A stretch of DNA of 6,522 nucleotides, taken from JAEEJA01 sp036343175 (lineage in GTDB: Bacteria > Bacillota > Clostridia > Lachnospirales > Lachnospiraceae). The DNA is taken from contig JAZASR010000073.1 of assembly GCA_036343175.1 (NCBI GenBank), positions 1 through 6,522 of the forward strand, given 5' to 3'. A model generated the notes under the pieces. The model searched no databases and was not told the DNA's origin. It saw only the letters and a list, made by a program, of their open reading frames with translations. The position numbers and the translations under genes are program-made. Each line of letters begins with the position of its first letter. Position 1 is the stretch's first letter. Shown piece after piece: positions 1 to 4,726 of the stretch.

Positions 1-144
1 ATATTTATAAGTAATTACCCAGCATATAAGCAGATATGATATTTATAAGTAATTACCCAATTTATAAGCAGATATGATATTTATAAGTAATTACCCAATT
101 TGAAAGCAGATATTATTTTTATAAGTAATTAACTTATTTACAAG
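1..144. repeat. Tandem 38-bp repeat built from 19-bp half-units
   Basis: Three near-identical 38-bp units occupy 1-38, 39-76 and 77-114, followed by a decaying fourth (115-144). Each unit splits into two related 19-bp halves, TTATAAGTAATTACCCAAT and TTATAAGCAGATATGATAT, which match at about 12 of 19 positions. TTATAAG or a one- or two-base variant (ATATAAG, TTGAAAG, TTACAAG) begins at 5, 24, 43, 62, 81, 100, 119 and 138, exactly every 19 bp. The array starts at the window edge, so its true length is unknown. It has no open frame and no CRISPR-like unique spacers. Iteron-like protein binding sites or a neutral satellite are both possible. The repeat itself is certain; its role is not. Confidence 0.93.
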
Positions 145-170
145 CGGCTGCTGTGAAATCGGATCTTACA

Positions 171-182
171 GGCATTCATGCC
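171..182. other. Small hairpin downstream of queD, no T tract
   Basis: GGCA-TTCA-TGCC forms a 4-bp stem with a 4-base loop, flanked by GATC-containing segments (161-166 and 182-195) that could extend pairing. It lies about 25 bp beyond the queD stop, where a terminator would be expected, but no run of U would follow in the minus-strand transcript. It could be a weak or factor-assisted 3' end. Nothing else is recognisable between the repeat and queD. Confidence 0.25.
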
Positions 183-206
183 GATCTGATCTTAAAGCTT
201 ATAATA

Positions 207-611
207 TCACTCAGTGTATAATGCGCAGTTTGCTGGTGTTTCATAAACTGCTGCGCTCTTCATAGGAAAGCCCTTTTCCTTCATGGCATCGAAGAAATAC
301 TTTGCGAAATTCTCCGCTGTCGGTCTGAATGGTACTTCATTAAGCTTAAAACCTTCATCACTTAGAGCTGTGAGAGTAGTGTTCTTAAGTGAACCTTTCT
401 CAAAGATGAAAGAGTGATCAAGCTCTTCAGTCAGGTCTCTCAGAGCATGCTTAACATCAGCAAAGTCAATGATCATGCCATCGCTTATCTCACTGCTCTC
501 AAGTACTATCTCGACCTTCCACCTGTGGCCGTGGAGATTCCTGCATTTGCCGGGGTGACCTTTAAGAAAATGAGCTGCATCAAATGAACTTTCTGTCTTT
601 AATTGATACAT
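207..611 (-). CDS. queD: 6-carboxy-5,6,7,8-tetrahydropterin synthase, QueD
   Basis: QueD converts 7,8-dihydroneopterin triphosphate to 6-carboxy-tetrahydropterin, the first dedicated step of the preQ0/queuosine pathway, in the cytoplasm. The 134-residue product has normal family length and all the hallmarks. The zinc-binding histidines are H14 (FDAAHFL), H27 and H29 (CRNLHGH), and C23 in the same motif is the expected catalytic cysteine. The LDH motif (D65-H66), PTAEN (97-101) and the C-terminal YETPAN (E124) complete the pterin pocket. C23 together with the CxxxHGH spacing favours QueD over eukaryotic-type PTPS. The start is supported by an AAGGA ribosome binding site about 8 bases upstream. 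It follows a 37-codon small gene by 20 bp on the same strand, so the two are probably co-transcribed from the promoter at 841-869. The other queuosine gene seen, queF, lies about 2 kb away on the opposite strand. Confidence 0.95.
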   Translation of the reverse strand: MYQLKTESSFDAAHFLKGHPGKCRNLHGHRWKVEIVLESSEISDGMIIDFADVKHALRDLTEELDHSFIFEKGSLKNTTLTALSDEGFKLNEVPFRPTAENFAKYFFDAMKEKGFPMKSAAVYETPANCALYTE

Positions 612-631
612 AACTTATCCTTTTATATTAA

Positions 632-745
632 TTATTTCTTCTTTTTCTTGGCTGCATTCTTCCTTGCAAGGGCCGCAAGCTGCTGCTCCATTCTCTTTTT
701 CTCAGCGTCTTTGCTGTTCTTATTCTTTCCGCTAAGCTTACTCAT
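632..745 (-). CDS. 37-residue Lys-rich small protein upstream of queD
   Basis: Reading the minus strand from the ATG at 745 gives 37 codons and a TAA at 632-634. The product starts MSKLSGKNKNSKDAEKKR, has a short amphipathic-looking stretch (MEQQLAALARKN, about 19-30) and ends in AAKKKKK. It is very basic, probably soluble and helical, with no membrane segment. A purine-rich AGAAAGAAG lies upstream of the ATG. The ORF sits between a good promoter (841-869) and queD, whose start is 20 bp past its stop, so it would be the first gene of a bicistronic message. I do not recognise a family. It could be a nucleic-acid-binding peptide or a leader peptide affecting queD translation. A plus-strand ORF across the same bases is rich in Phe/Leu only because it is the complement of these Lys and Glu codons. 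Confidence 0.55.
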   Translation of the reverse strand: MSKLSGKNKNSKDAEKKRMEQQLAALARKNAAKKKKK

Positions 746-785
746 AATAACACTTCTTTCTATCAAAAATATGTGCATGAAATAT

Positions 786-826
786 AAGATCCTGAAAATA
801 TATACATAAATTATCAGATCTTTTTT
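786..826. other. AT-rich hairpin in the leader of the queD operon
   Basis: AAGATC-C-TGA (786-795) pairs with TCAGATCTT (814-822), giving nine base pairs with one bulged C and an 18-base AT-rich loop. On the plus strand it is followed by a T run to 826, so it resembles a weak terminator in that direction, but no plus-strand gene precedes it. On the minus strand it lies close to the predicted transcript start (about 834), so it would be a 5' leader hairpin of the small-ORF/queD message. It does not resemble the preQ1 riboswitch classes I can recall. Confidence 0.35.
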
Positions 827-840
827 ACGCGTGCCTGTCT

Positions 841-869
841 ATTGTAGAACAATAAAATACAATTTTCAA
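841..869 (-). promoter_or_regulatory. Sigma-A-type promoter of the small ORF-queD operon
   Basis: On the minus strand, TTGAAA (869-864) and TACAAT (846-841) are separated by exactly 17 bp, one mismatch from each hexamer consensus. The transcript would start near 834, leaving a leader of about 90 bases before the small ORF. No other minus-strand start of comparable quality lies between it and the genes. Confidence 0.72.
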
Positions 870-888
870 GGGTATTTTTATCCGGCTG

Positions 889-1205
889 TCATAGCTCTTC
901 AAAGTATATTACATCATCATTTTCCTCAAGCAGCTGTGTGAATTCTTTTTTGGTGACAGACTTGAGGTCTACAGTGAGGGTCAGGATCGGGCCTTCACCC
1001 TTAAGTTTGCTTTTTGTGATATCAACATCTGAAAAGTTTATACCGTTTGTGCGGAAAAAGGCGACTATCCTTTTTATGGATTTGGTCTCGGCTTGCTCCA
1101 TGTACAGGGAAAAGTGCCTGCCAGCGCAGCAAGTAATAATCTTATGGCTATGGAACCGAAACTCATGCCTGTAAGATATACCTGAAGATCCTTTAACAGC
1201 TGCAT
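889..1205 (-). pseudogene. MgtC/SapB-family membrane protein, internally deleted
   Basis: Two minus-strand fragments in different frames match the two ends of one MgtC/SapB-type protein. The first starts at the ATG at 1205, has an ideal GGAGG site (1213-1217) seven bases upstream, and encodes about 30 residues including GSIAIRLLLAALAG, the usual first transmembrane segment. It then runs out of family sequence and stops at 1074. The second (889-1101, readable upstream of its ATG as HFSLYMEQAETKS) matches the C-terminal cytoplasmic ACT-like domain: RIVAFFRTNGINFSDVDITKSK, then a beta-rich stretch and a terminal EEL. Intact homologues have roughly 110-130 residues between these parts, holding the remaining membrane helices and the ERE/RPAG motifs; here they abut. 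The junction lies near GGCAC around 1113-1119. Loss of the membrane core plus the frame change argues for a broken gene. The 70-residue C-terminal ORF could still be translated from its internal ATG, but I see no good ribosome site. Family assignment is from memory of the conserved pattern. Confidence 0.72.
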
Positions 1206-1297
1206 GATGCTGCCTCCTTTATTCTGCATGTATAAAGTTCCTGGCAATCTGTATCATTGACGATTGCGGTTTTATTACCCATTGTAATATCAGGTGT

Positions 1298-1326
1298 TTT
1301 ATATCACTATTTTACAGTCATTTTAA
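1298..1326 (-). promoter_or_regulatory. Candidate promoter facing the mgtC-like remnant
   Basis: On the minus strand, TTAAAA (1326-1321), a 17-bp spacer and TATAAA (1303-1298) preceded by the extended -10 element TGA fit a sigma-A promoter, with a weak -35. Transcription would start near 1291, leaving a leader of about 85 bases that includes a perfect 6-bp inverted repeat, TATTAC (1273-1278) and GTAATA (1284-1289). The leader is too short for a typical magnesium M-box riboswitch, and I do not see one. Confidence 0.4.
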
Positions 1327-1433
1327 TACAATGTCATCAATTGATGAAACGAAATCTTAAGGTTGAAAGATAATTTATACTTGTGTTTTAGATACATTTG
1401 CCGTCATTTATAAAATTTCTGTAACTGTTAAAA

Positions 1434-1461
1434 TTTCCAAAAAGTATCCATTATATTTCCA
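1434..1461 (+). promoter_or_regulatory. Three TTTCCA-type boxes at 11-bp spacing
   Basis: TTTCCA (1434-1439), TATCCA (1445-1450) and TTTCCA (1456-1461) are spaced exactly 11 bp apart, so they lie on one face of the helix, and they end seven bases before the -35 hexamer at 1469. The same hexamer forms the arms of the inverted repeat at 1502-1529. Together these suggest binding sites for a regulator of the XRE-Uma2 gene, possibly its own helix-turn-helix domain. The regulator is an inference. Confidence 0.5.
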
Positions 1462-1468
1462 AATTAAC

Positions 1469-1497
1469 TTGATGCAGCTCACACATTATGATACAAT
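1469..1497 (+). promoter_or_regulatory. Extended -10 promoter of the XRE-Uma2 gene
   Basis: TTGATG (1469-1474), a 17-bp spacer and TACAAT (1492-1497) preceded by TGA (extended -10) make a strong sigma-A promoter. The start site would fall near 1503-1505, at the left edge of the inverted repeat, leaving a leader of about 45 bases. Confidence 0.75.
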
Positions 1498-1501
1498 AGT
1501 A

Positions 1502-1529
1502 ATTAATGGAAATGTAAGTTTCCATTAAT
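1502..1529 (+). promoter_or_regulatory. Perfect 11-bp inverted repeat, likely operator
   Basis: ATTAATGGAAA (1502-1512) and TTTCCATTAAT (1519-1529) are perfect inverted copies separated by TGTAAG. The element covers the predicted transcription start and lies about 20 bp before the start codon. Its position fits a repressor site, and its TTTCCA cores echo the boxes upstream of the promoter. As RNA it would form an 11-bp hairpin at the 5' end, which could instead stabilise the message; no T tract follows, so it is not a typical terminator. Confidence 0.65.
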
Positions 1530-1549
1530 CTATATAAGCAGGTGATAAG

Positions 1550-2401
1550 ATGACAGAAAACAGGGTAAAAGCTGATAAAAAAAGTGCCAGGTCTGAAGAG
1601 ATTGAAAAGCTTGATAATATAAGAAAAAGGCTTGGCCTCACATATAAGAAAATTTCTGAACTCTCGGGCGTACCTTTAAGCACAGTACAGAAGGTCATGA
1701 GCGGCAATACCGAAAGCCCGAGGATGTCGACGCTTGAGGCTTTGCGAAATTTACTTATGGCAGAAAACCTAAGATTTTCAGATGATGGGGATTATCCTGA
1801 TAGACCGGATGCATCAGCAAATGACTCATCATCGATATCTCACCGGTCTTGCCTTTTTACAGTACATGATCTTGAACGGTTACCCGATGATAACCGTGTA
1901 GAGCTTATTCATGGGGTTATCTATGATATGGCATCACCGAATACTGTGCATCAGATTCTGGTTACAGAGATATGGTCATCACTTAGAAAATATATCAATG
2001 ATAATCATGGGAGCTGCATTCCGATGCTTGCTCCATATGACGTACAGATCTTAAAGGATGATTTTAATATGCTTGTGCCAGATGTCCTGGTAGTCTGTGA
2101 TAAAAACAAGCTCACTAAGAAGAATCTTCAGGGAGCTCCTGACCTAATCATTGAAGTGACTTCGCCTTCTTCTGTAAAATATGACAGGATAACAAAACTC
2201 TCCATATATTCTGAGGCTAACGTGCGGGAGTATTGGATCGTTGATCCGGTAAATAAAGTAATTCTGGTATATCATCTTGAGAAAACTTATATATCTGAGA
2301 AATATTCCTTTACAGATATAGTGCCGGTAGGTATTTTTGACGGCAGGTGTAAAGTGGATTTCGGAAAGATCAGCGAATATATCTCAAATATAATTGTATA
2401 G
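1550..2401 (+). CDS. XRE-type HTH protein fused to a Uma2-family nuclease domain
   Basis: The 283-residue protein has two modules. Residues about 18-75 form a lambda-repressor/XRE helix-turn-helix; the segment LTYKKISELSGVPLSTVQKV (30-49) is its core, followed by SPRMSTLEAL. A Ser/Asp-rich linker (about 77-100) leads to a Uma2 (DUF820) domain with a PD-(D/E)xK-type fold (about 102-275). Its expected active-site residues are present: E118, D178 in VPDVLVV, E202 in LIIEVTSPSS and K216 after D212; H134 and the REYWIVDP block (226-233) are also typical. The start ATG has AGGTGAT upstream. Uma2 proteins are abundant in cyanobacteria and in some Firmicutes, and their cellular substrate is largely unknown. 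The HTH-Uma2 fusion occurs in Lachnospiraceae as far as I recall. It is probably cytoplasmic, DNA-binding and possibly autoregulated through the TTTCCA sites around its promoter. No transposase or toxin/antitoxin partner is seen beside it. Confidence 0.88.
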   Translation: MTENRVKADKKSARSEEIEKLDNIRKRLGLTYKKISELSGVPLSTVQKVMSGNTESPRMSTLEALRNLLMAENLRFSDDGDYPDRPDASANDSSSISHRSCLFTVHDLERLPDDNRVELIHGVIYDMASPNTVHQILVTEIWSSLRKYINDNHGSCIPMLAPYDVQILKDDFNMLVPDVLVVCDKNKLTKKNLQGAPDLIIEVTSPSSVKYDRITKLSIYSEANVREYWIVDPVNKVILVYHLEKTYISEKYSFTDIVPVGIFDGRCKVDFGKISEYISNIIV

Positions 2402-2420
2402 ATCATAAGTCAAAGCGATT

Positions 2421-2522
2421 TGCCGTTTTGGAGGAGATTTACGAGCTCGAGCCGCGACAAGTATCGTGCTTATAACCTTTTTTTATATCCTTGGCTGGCT
2501 CCTGACTTAGGCGGCATTTTTT
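2421..2522 (+). terminator. Possible long-range terminator or structured 3' region
   Basis: The gap after the XRE-Uma2 gene contains unusually GC-rich patches ending in GCGGCATTTTTT (2511-2522). The 3' arm can pair with TGCCG (2421-2425, to 2512-2516) or with GCCGC (2451-2455, to 2511-2515); GAGCC (2449-2453) can alternatively pair with GGCTC (2497-2501). The loops are long (about 55-85 bases), so this is not a textbook terminator, but the T run and the mutually exclusive pairings suggest a structured transcript end. No gene is recognised in 2402-2558. Confidence 0.3.
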
Positions 2523-2535
2523 GTATAAGTGTTGT

Positions 2536-2564
2536 TTTTCACCAAAATAAATATATGATATAAT
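2536..2564 (+). promoter_or_regulatory. Extended -10 promoter of the queF operon
   Basis: A consensus TATAAT (2559-2564) is preceded by TGA, an extended -10 element; the best -35 at 17-bp spacing is TTTTCA (2536-2541), weak but tolerable with the extended element. The transcript would start near 2571, giving a leader of about 67 bases. That leader holds a short palindrome, TATCAT/ATGATA, around 2597-2610. I see no preQ1 riboswitch in it. Confidence 0.65.
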
Positions 2565-2637
2565 AGCTTTAATGAAAATGATGAGCAGCCAGGTAATATC
2601 ATTCATGATAATAATTATATTTTTAATGGAGGACATA

Positions 2638-3138
2638 ATGTCATCAGGAAGGAATAAAGACAATATTGGAAATGTTACATTGCTGGGGAATCAGCACACA
2701 GAATATCCGCAGGATTATGATCCATCGATATTGCAGACATTTGATAATAAGCACCCGGATCACGACTATTTTGTGAAGTTCAATATTCCGGAATTTACAA
2801 GTCTCTGCCCTATTACAGGTCAGCCTGACTTTGCGACTATCTACATTTCATATGTTCCGGATATTAAAATGGTCGAGTCAAAGTCCCTTAAATTGTACAT
2901 GTTCAGCTTCAGAAATCACGGTGATTTTCATGAGGATTGCGTAAATATCATCATGGAAGATCTTAAAAAGCTTATGGATCCCAAGTACATTGAAGTGTGG
3001 GGCAAGTTTACTCCGCGCGGAGGTATCTCTATCGACCCTTACTGCAATTACGGAAGGAAAGGAACCAGGTGGGAAGAGGTGGCCTGGGAGAGGCTTTCAC
3101 ACCATGATATGTATCCGGAAAAGGTAGATAACAGATAA
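2638..3138 (+). CDS. queF: NADPH-dependent 7-cyano-7-deazaguanine reductase, QueF
   Basis: QueF reduces the nitrile of preQ0 to the amine of preQ1 with NADPH, the last step before tRNA insertion in the queuosine pathway. The 166-residue product has the length of the short (unimodular, Bacillus-type) QueF. The catalytic cysteine is C57 in SLCPITGQPD, with the catalytic aspartate D64 in the same motif. The QueF signature VESKSLKLYMFSFRNHG begins at 79 (E80), and FHED (H98, E99) supplies substrate contacts. The start at 2638 is chosen because GGAGGA (2628-2633) lies just upstream. An in-frame ATG at 2572 would add 22 unrelated hydrophobic residues encoded by the leader. The TAA stop overlaps the ATG of the next gene by one base, so the two are translationally coupled. 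No queC or queE is in the window, so preQ0 synthesis genes must be elsewhere. Confidence 0.96.
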   Translation: MSSGRNKDNIGNVTLLGNQHTEYPQDYDPSILQTFDNKHPDHDYFVKFNIPEFTSLCPITGQPDFATIYISYVPDIKMVESKSLKLYMFSFRNHGDFHEDCVNIIMEDLKKLMDPKYIEVWGKFTPRGGISIDPYCNYGRKGTRWEEVAWERLSHHDMYPEKVDNR

Positions 3139-4559
3139 TGACAAGACTAGACCATGGCTTTGGCCCCTATATCGATGATGAGAGCAGGATACTCATATTG
3201 GGAAGTTTTCCTTCAGTCAAGTCACGGGAGGCTGCATTTTTCTACGGACATCCTCAGAACCGCTTCTGGAAGGTGCTTGAAAATGTCTTTGAAGACAGTA
3301 TACGATCATCCTGCTTAAGCGATGATCCGTCTAAGACCGATATACAGCATATAGAAGAAAAAAAGTCGTTCTTAAAGAGGCACCATATAGCCCTTTACGA
3401 CTCTATAGAAAGCTGTTCCATCGAGGGATCTTCAGATGCATCCATAAGAGATGCGGTTCCGGCGGATATTCCTGCACTGATAAAAAAAGCTCCTATTGAA
3501 AGAATATTCGTAAATGGCAGGACCTCTGAGAAGTATTATAATAAATATATTTTCCCGGCATGCGGTGTGACCTGCACATGTCTTCCTTCTACCAGTCCGG
3601 CAAATGCAGCCTGGGACCTTAAGAGACTTACTGAGGAATGGAAGGTCATAAGGACACCGGAAATAAAGTACGTAAAGCCTTCTTCTGCATTTTATGATGA
3701 TAAGGATATAAGTGACGGATACCTTGATCTGACAGGCGATATTCCCCTTATAAGGTCAAAGGTATTAAGCAGCTCGGGCATATTCGATGCCGCTTTTTCT
3801 ACAAAGCTTGGCGGAGTGAGCTCAGGAATTCTTGGTTCACTTAACTTAGGCTTTTCAAGAGGTGACAGGGAAGAGAACCTGAAGAAGAACTTTGAAATAT
3901 GCGCTGAGGCTATGGGCTCAGATCTTAAGCATATGATAGCTACAGACCAGGTCCATGGGACTAAGATCGTTAAGGCTGACCGGTCAATGGGGCTTGGGAG
4001 TGAGCTTACACGGAAGAAAAAAAGCGTGGATGGCCTGTGGACCGATGAAAAGGGCCTGGTGCTCTGTGCATCATTTGCTGACTGTGTCCCGGTGATCATA
4101 GCAGACCAAAGATCGGCAGCAGGCGCAGGGGTACATGCGGAACGAACACAAGGACGCATAGCCCTTGTACATTCCGGCTGGAAGGGTACAGTCGGCCAGA
4201 TATCTGCTATTGCTGCAGAGATACTTGTGAGTGAAGGCAGCAGAAAGAAAGACCTGGAGGCTTTTATAGGACCGTCAATAAGCGGAGATCATTACCAGGT
4301 AACTTCTGATGTGATAGACAGCTTTGCAGGCGTTTACAGCAGAGAAGAATTAAAAGATATCTGCCGGCAGACCGATAAGATCCATTATCAGCTGGACCTC
4401 TGGGCCGCCATCTGGCATACACTTGTAAATGCGGGACTTAAGCCTGAAAACATTCATTTCAGCGGCATATGTACCTGGGAGAATGCGGACATTCTGTGGT
4501 CTCACCGCAGGAGCGGCGGCAGACGCGGCAACATGAATGCTTTTGCCAGGATCGTTTGA
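3138..4559 (+). CDS. Fusion of hypoxanthine-DNA glycosylase and YfiH/PgeF (LACC1-type) domain
   Basis: This 473-residue protein joins two enzymes usually encoded separately. Residues about 1-172 match the hypoxanthine (deoxyinosine) DNA glycosylase group of the uracil-DNA glycosylase superfamily: ILGSFPSVKSR (20-30), YGHPQNRFW (36-44, with N41 the candidate catalytic residue), SIEGSSDASI, FVNGRTS, and LPSTSPANAAW (149-159). Such enzymes excise deaminated bases from DNA. After a linker (about 173-210), residues about 211-473 are a YfiH domain, the family of polyphenol oxidase/PgeF and human LACC1, with reported purine nucleoside phosphorylase and adenosine deaminase activity and a role in peptidoglycan fidelity. 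Its three zinc ligands are present: H273 (DQVHG), C316 (FADCVP) and H345 (VHSGWKG), plus the C-terminal CTWEN and SHRRSGG motifs. The Cys-to-His spacing is 29, about 12 longer than in the E. coli protein. The ATG overlaps the queF stop (TAATG); the nearest AAGG is 13 bases upstream, so translation probably depends on coupling. Confidence 0.9.
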   Translation: MTRLDHGFGPYIDDESRILILGSFPSVKSREAAFFYGHPQNRFWKVLENVFEDSIRSSCLSDDPSKTDIQHIEEKKSFLKRHHIALYDSIESCSIEGSSDASIRDAVPADIPALIKKAPIERIFVNGRTSEKYYNKYIFPACGVTCTCLPSTSPANAAWDLKRLTEEWKVIRTPEIKYVKPSSAFYDDKDISDGYLDLTGDIPLIRSKVLSSSGIFDAAFSTKLGGVSSGILGSLNLGFSRGDREENLKKNFEICAEAMGSDLKHMIATDQVHGTKIVKADRSMGLGSELTRKKKSVDGLWTDEKGLVLCASFADCVPVIIADQRSAAGAGVHAERTQGRIALVHSGWKGTVGQISAIAAEILVSEGSRKKDLEAFIGPSISGDHYQVTSDVIDSFAGVYSREELKDICRQTDKIHYQLDLWAAIWHTLVNAGLKPENIHFSGICTWENADILWSHRRSGGRRGNMNAFARIV

Positions 4560-4726
4560 TAAAAGTGCTGCCACAACCCCTATGCTTCAGCACAGCGGGA
4601 GCGTCATATGAAAGACGCGGTTGAATGAAAGAAATGACTTCCTGTCAAATTATTTAATGGATCAGGAATGGTAACATCTGTTTTTAATTGATCTTCATTA
4701 TTTTACTTATCAACGGAGGTAGGTTT
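4560..4726 (+). other. Intergenic region upstream of the cellulase gene
   Basis: The 167-bp gap holds two small hairpins, GTGCTG/CAGCAC (4565-4570 with 4588-4593) and GCGTC/GACGC (4601-4605 with 4614-4618). Neither is followed by a T run, so any 3' end here would be weak. A possible promoter is TTGAAT (4621-4626), 18 bp, TCAAAT (4645-4650), which is only a marginal match. GGAGG at 4715-4719 is the ribosome binding site for the next gene. Confidence 0.35.

Noticed and set aside
1..144. CRISPR array
   Set aside because: The units are contiguous tandem copies with no unique spacers, and no cas gene is present.
603..809. Plus-strand ORF of 68 codons rich in Phe, Leu and Ser
   Set aside because: It is the complement of the Lys/Glu-rich small protein and its leader; it has no ribosome site and no family pattern.
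1206..1297. Magnesium-sensing M-box riboswitch before the mgtC-like remnant
   Set aside because: The leader is too short and lacks the conserved multi-stem architecture; only one 6-bp inverted repeat is visible.
2572..2637. N-terminal extension of QueF from an upstream ATG
   Set aside because: It adds 22 hydrophobic residues absent from the family; GGAGGA directly before the ATG at 2638 and the usual QueF length support the later start.
2439..2663. Minus-strand ORF of 74 codons crossing the queF promoter and start
   Set aside because: It overlaps the extended -10 promoter and queF start on the other strand, with no recognisable domain or ribosome site.
3692..4159. Minus-strand ORF of 155 codons inside the glycosylase-YfiH gene
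   Set aside because: It is antisense to clearly conserved YfiH coding sequence, is rich in Ser/Pro as expected for a shadow frame, and lacks a ribosome site.
4688..4726. Upstream TTG start for the cellulase
   Set aside because: It would place extra residues before a standard lipoprotein signal, while the ATG at 4727 has an ideal ribosome site.
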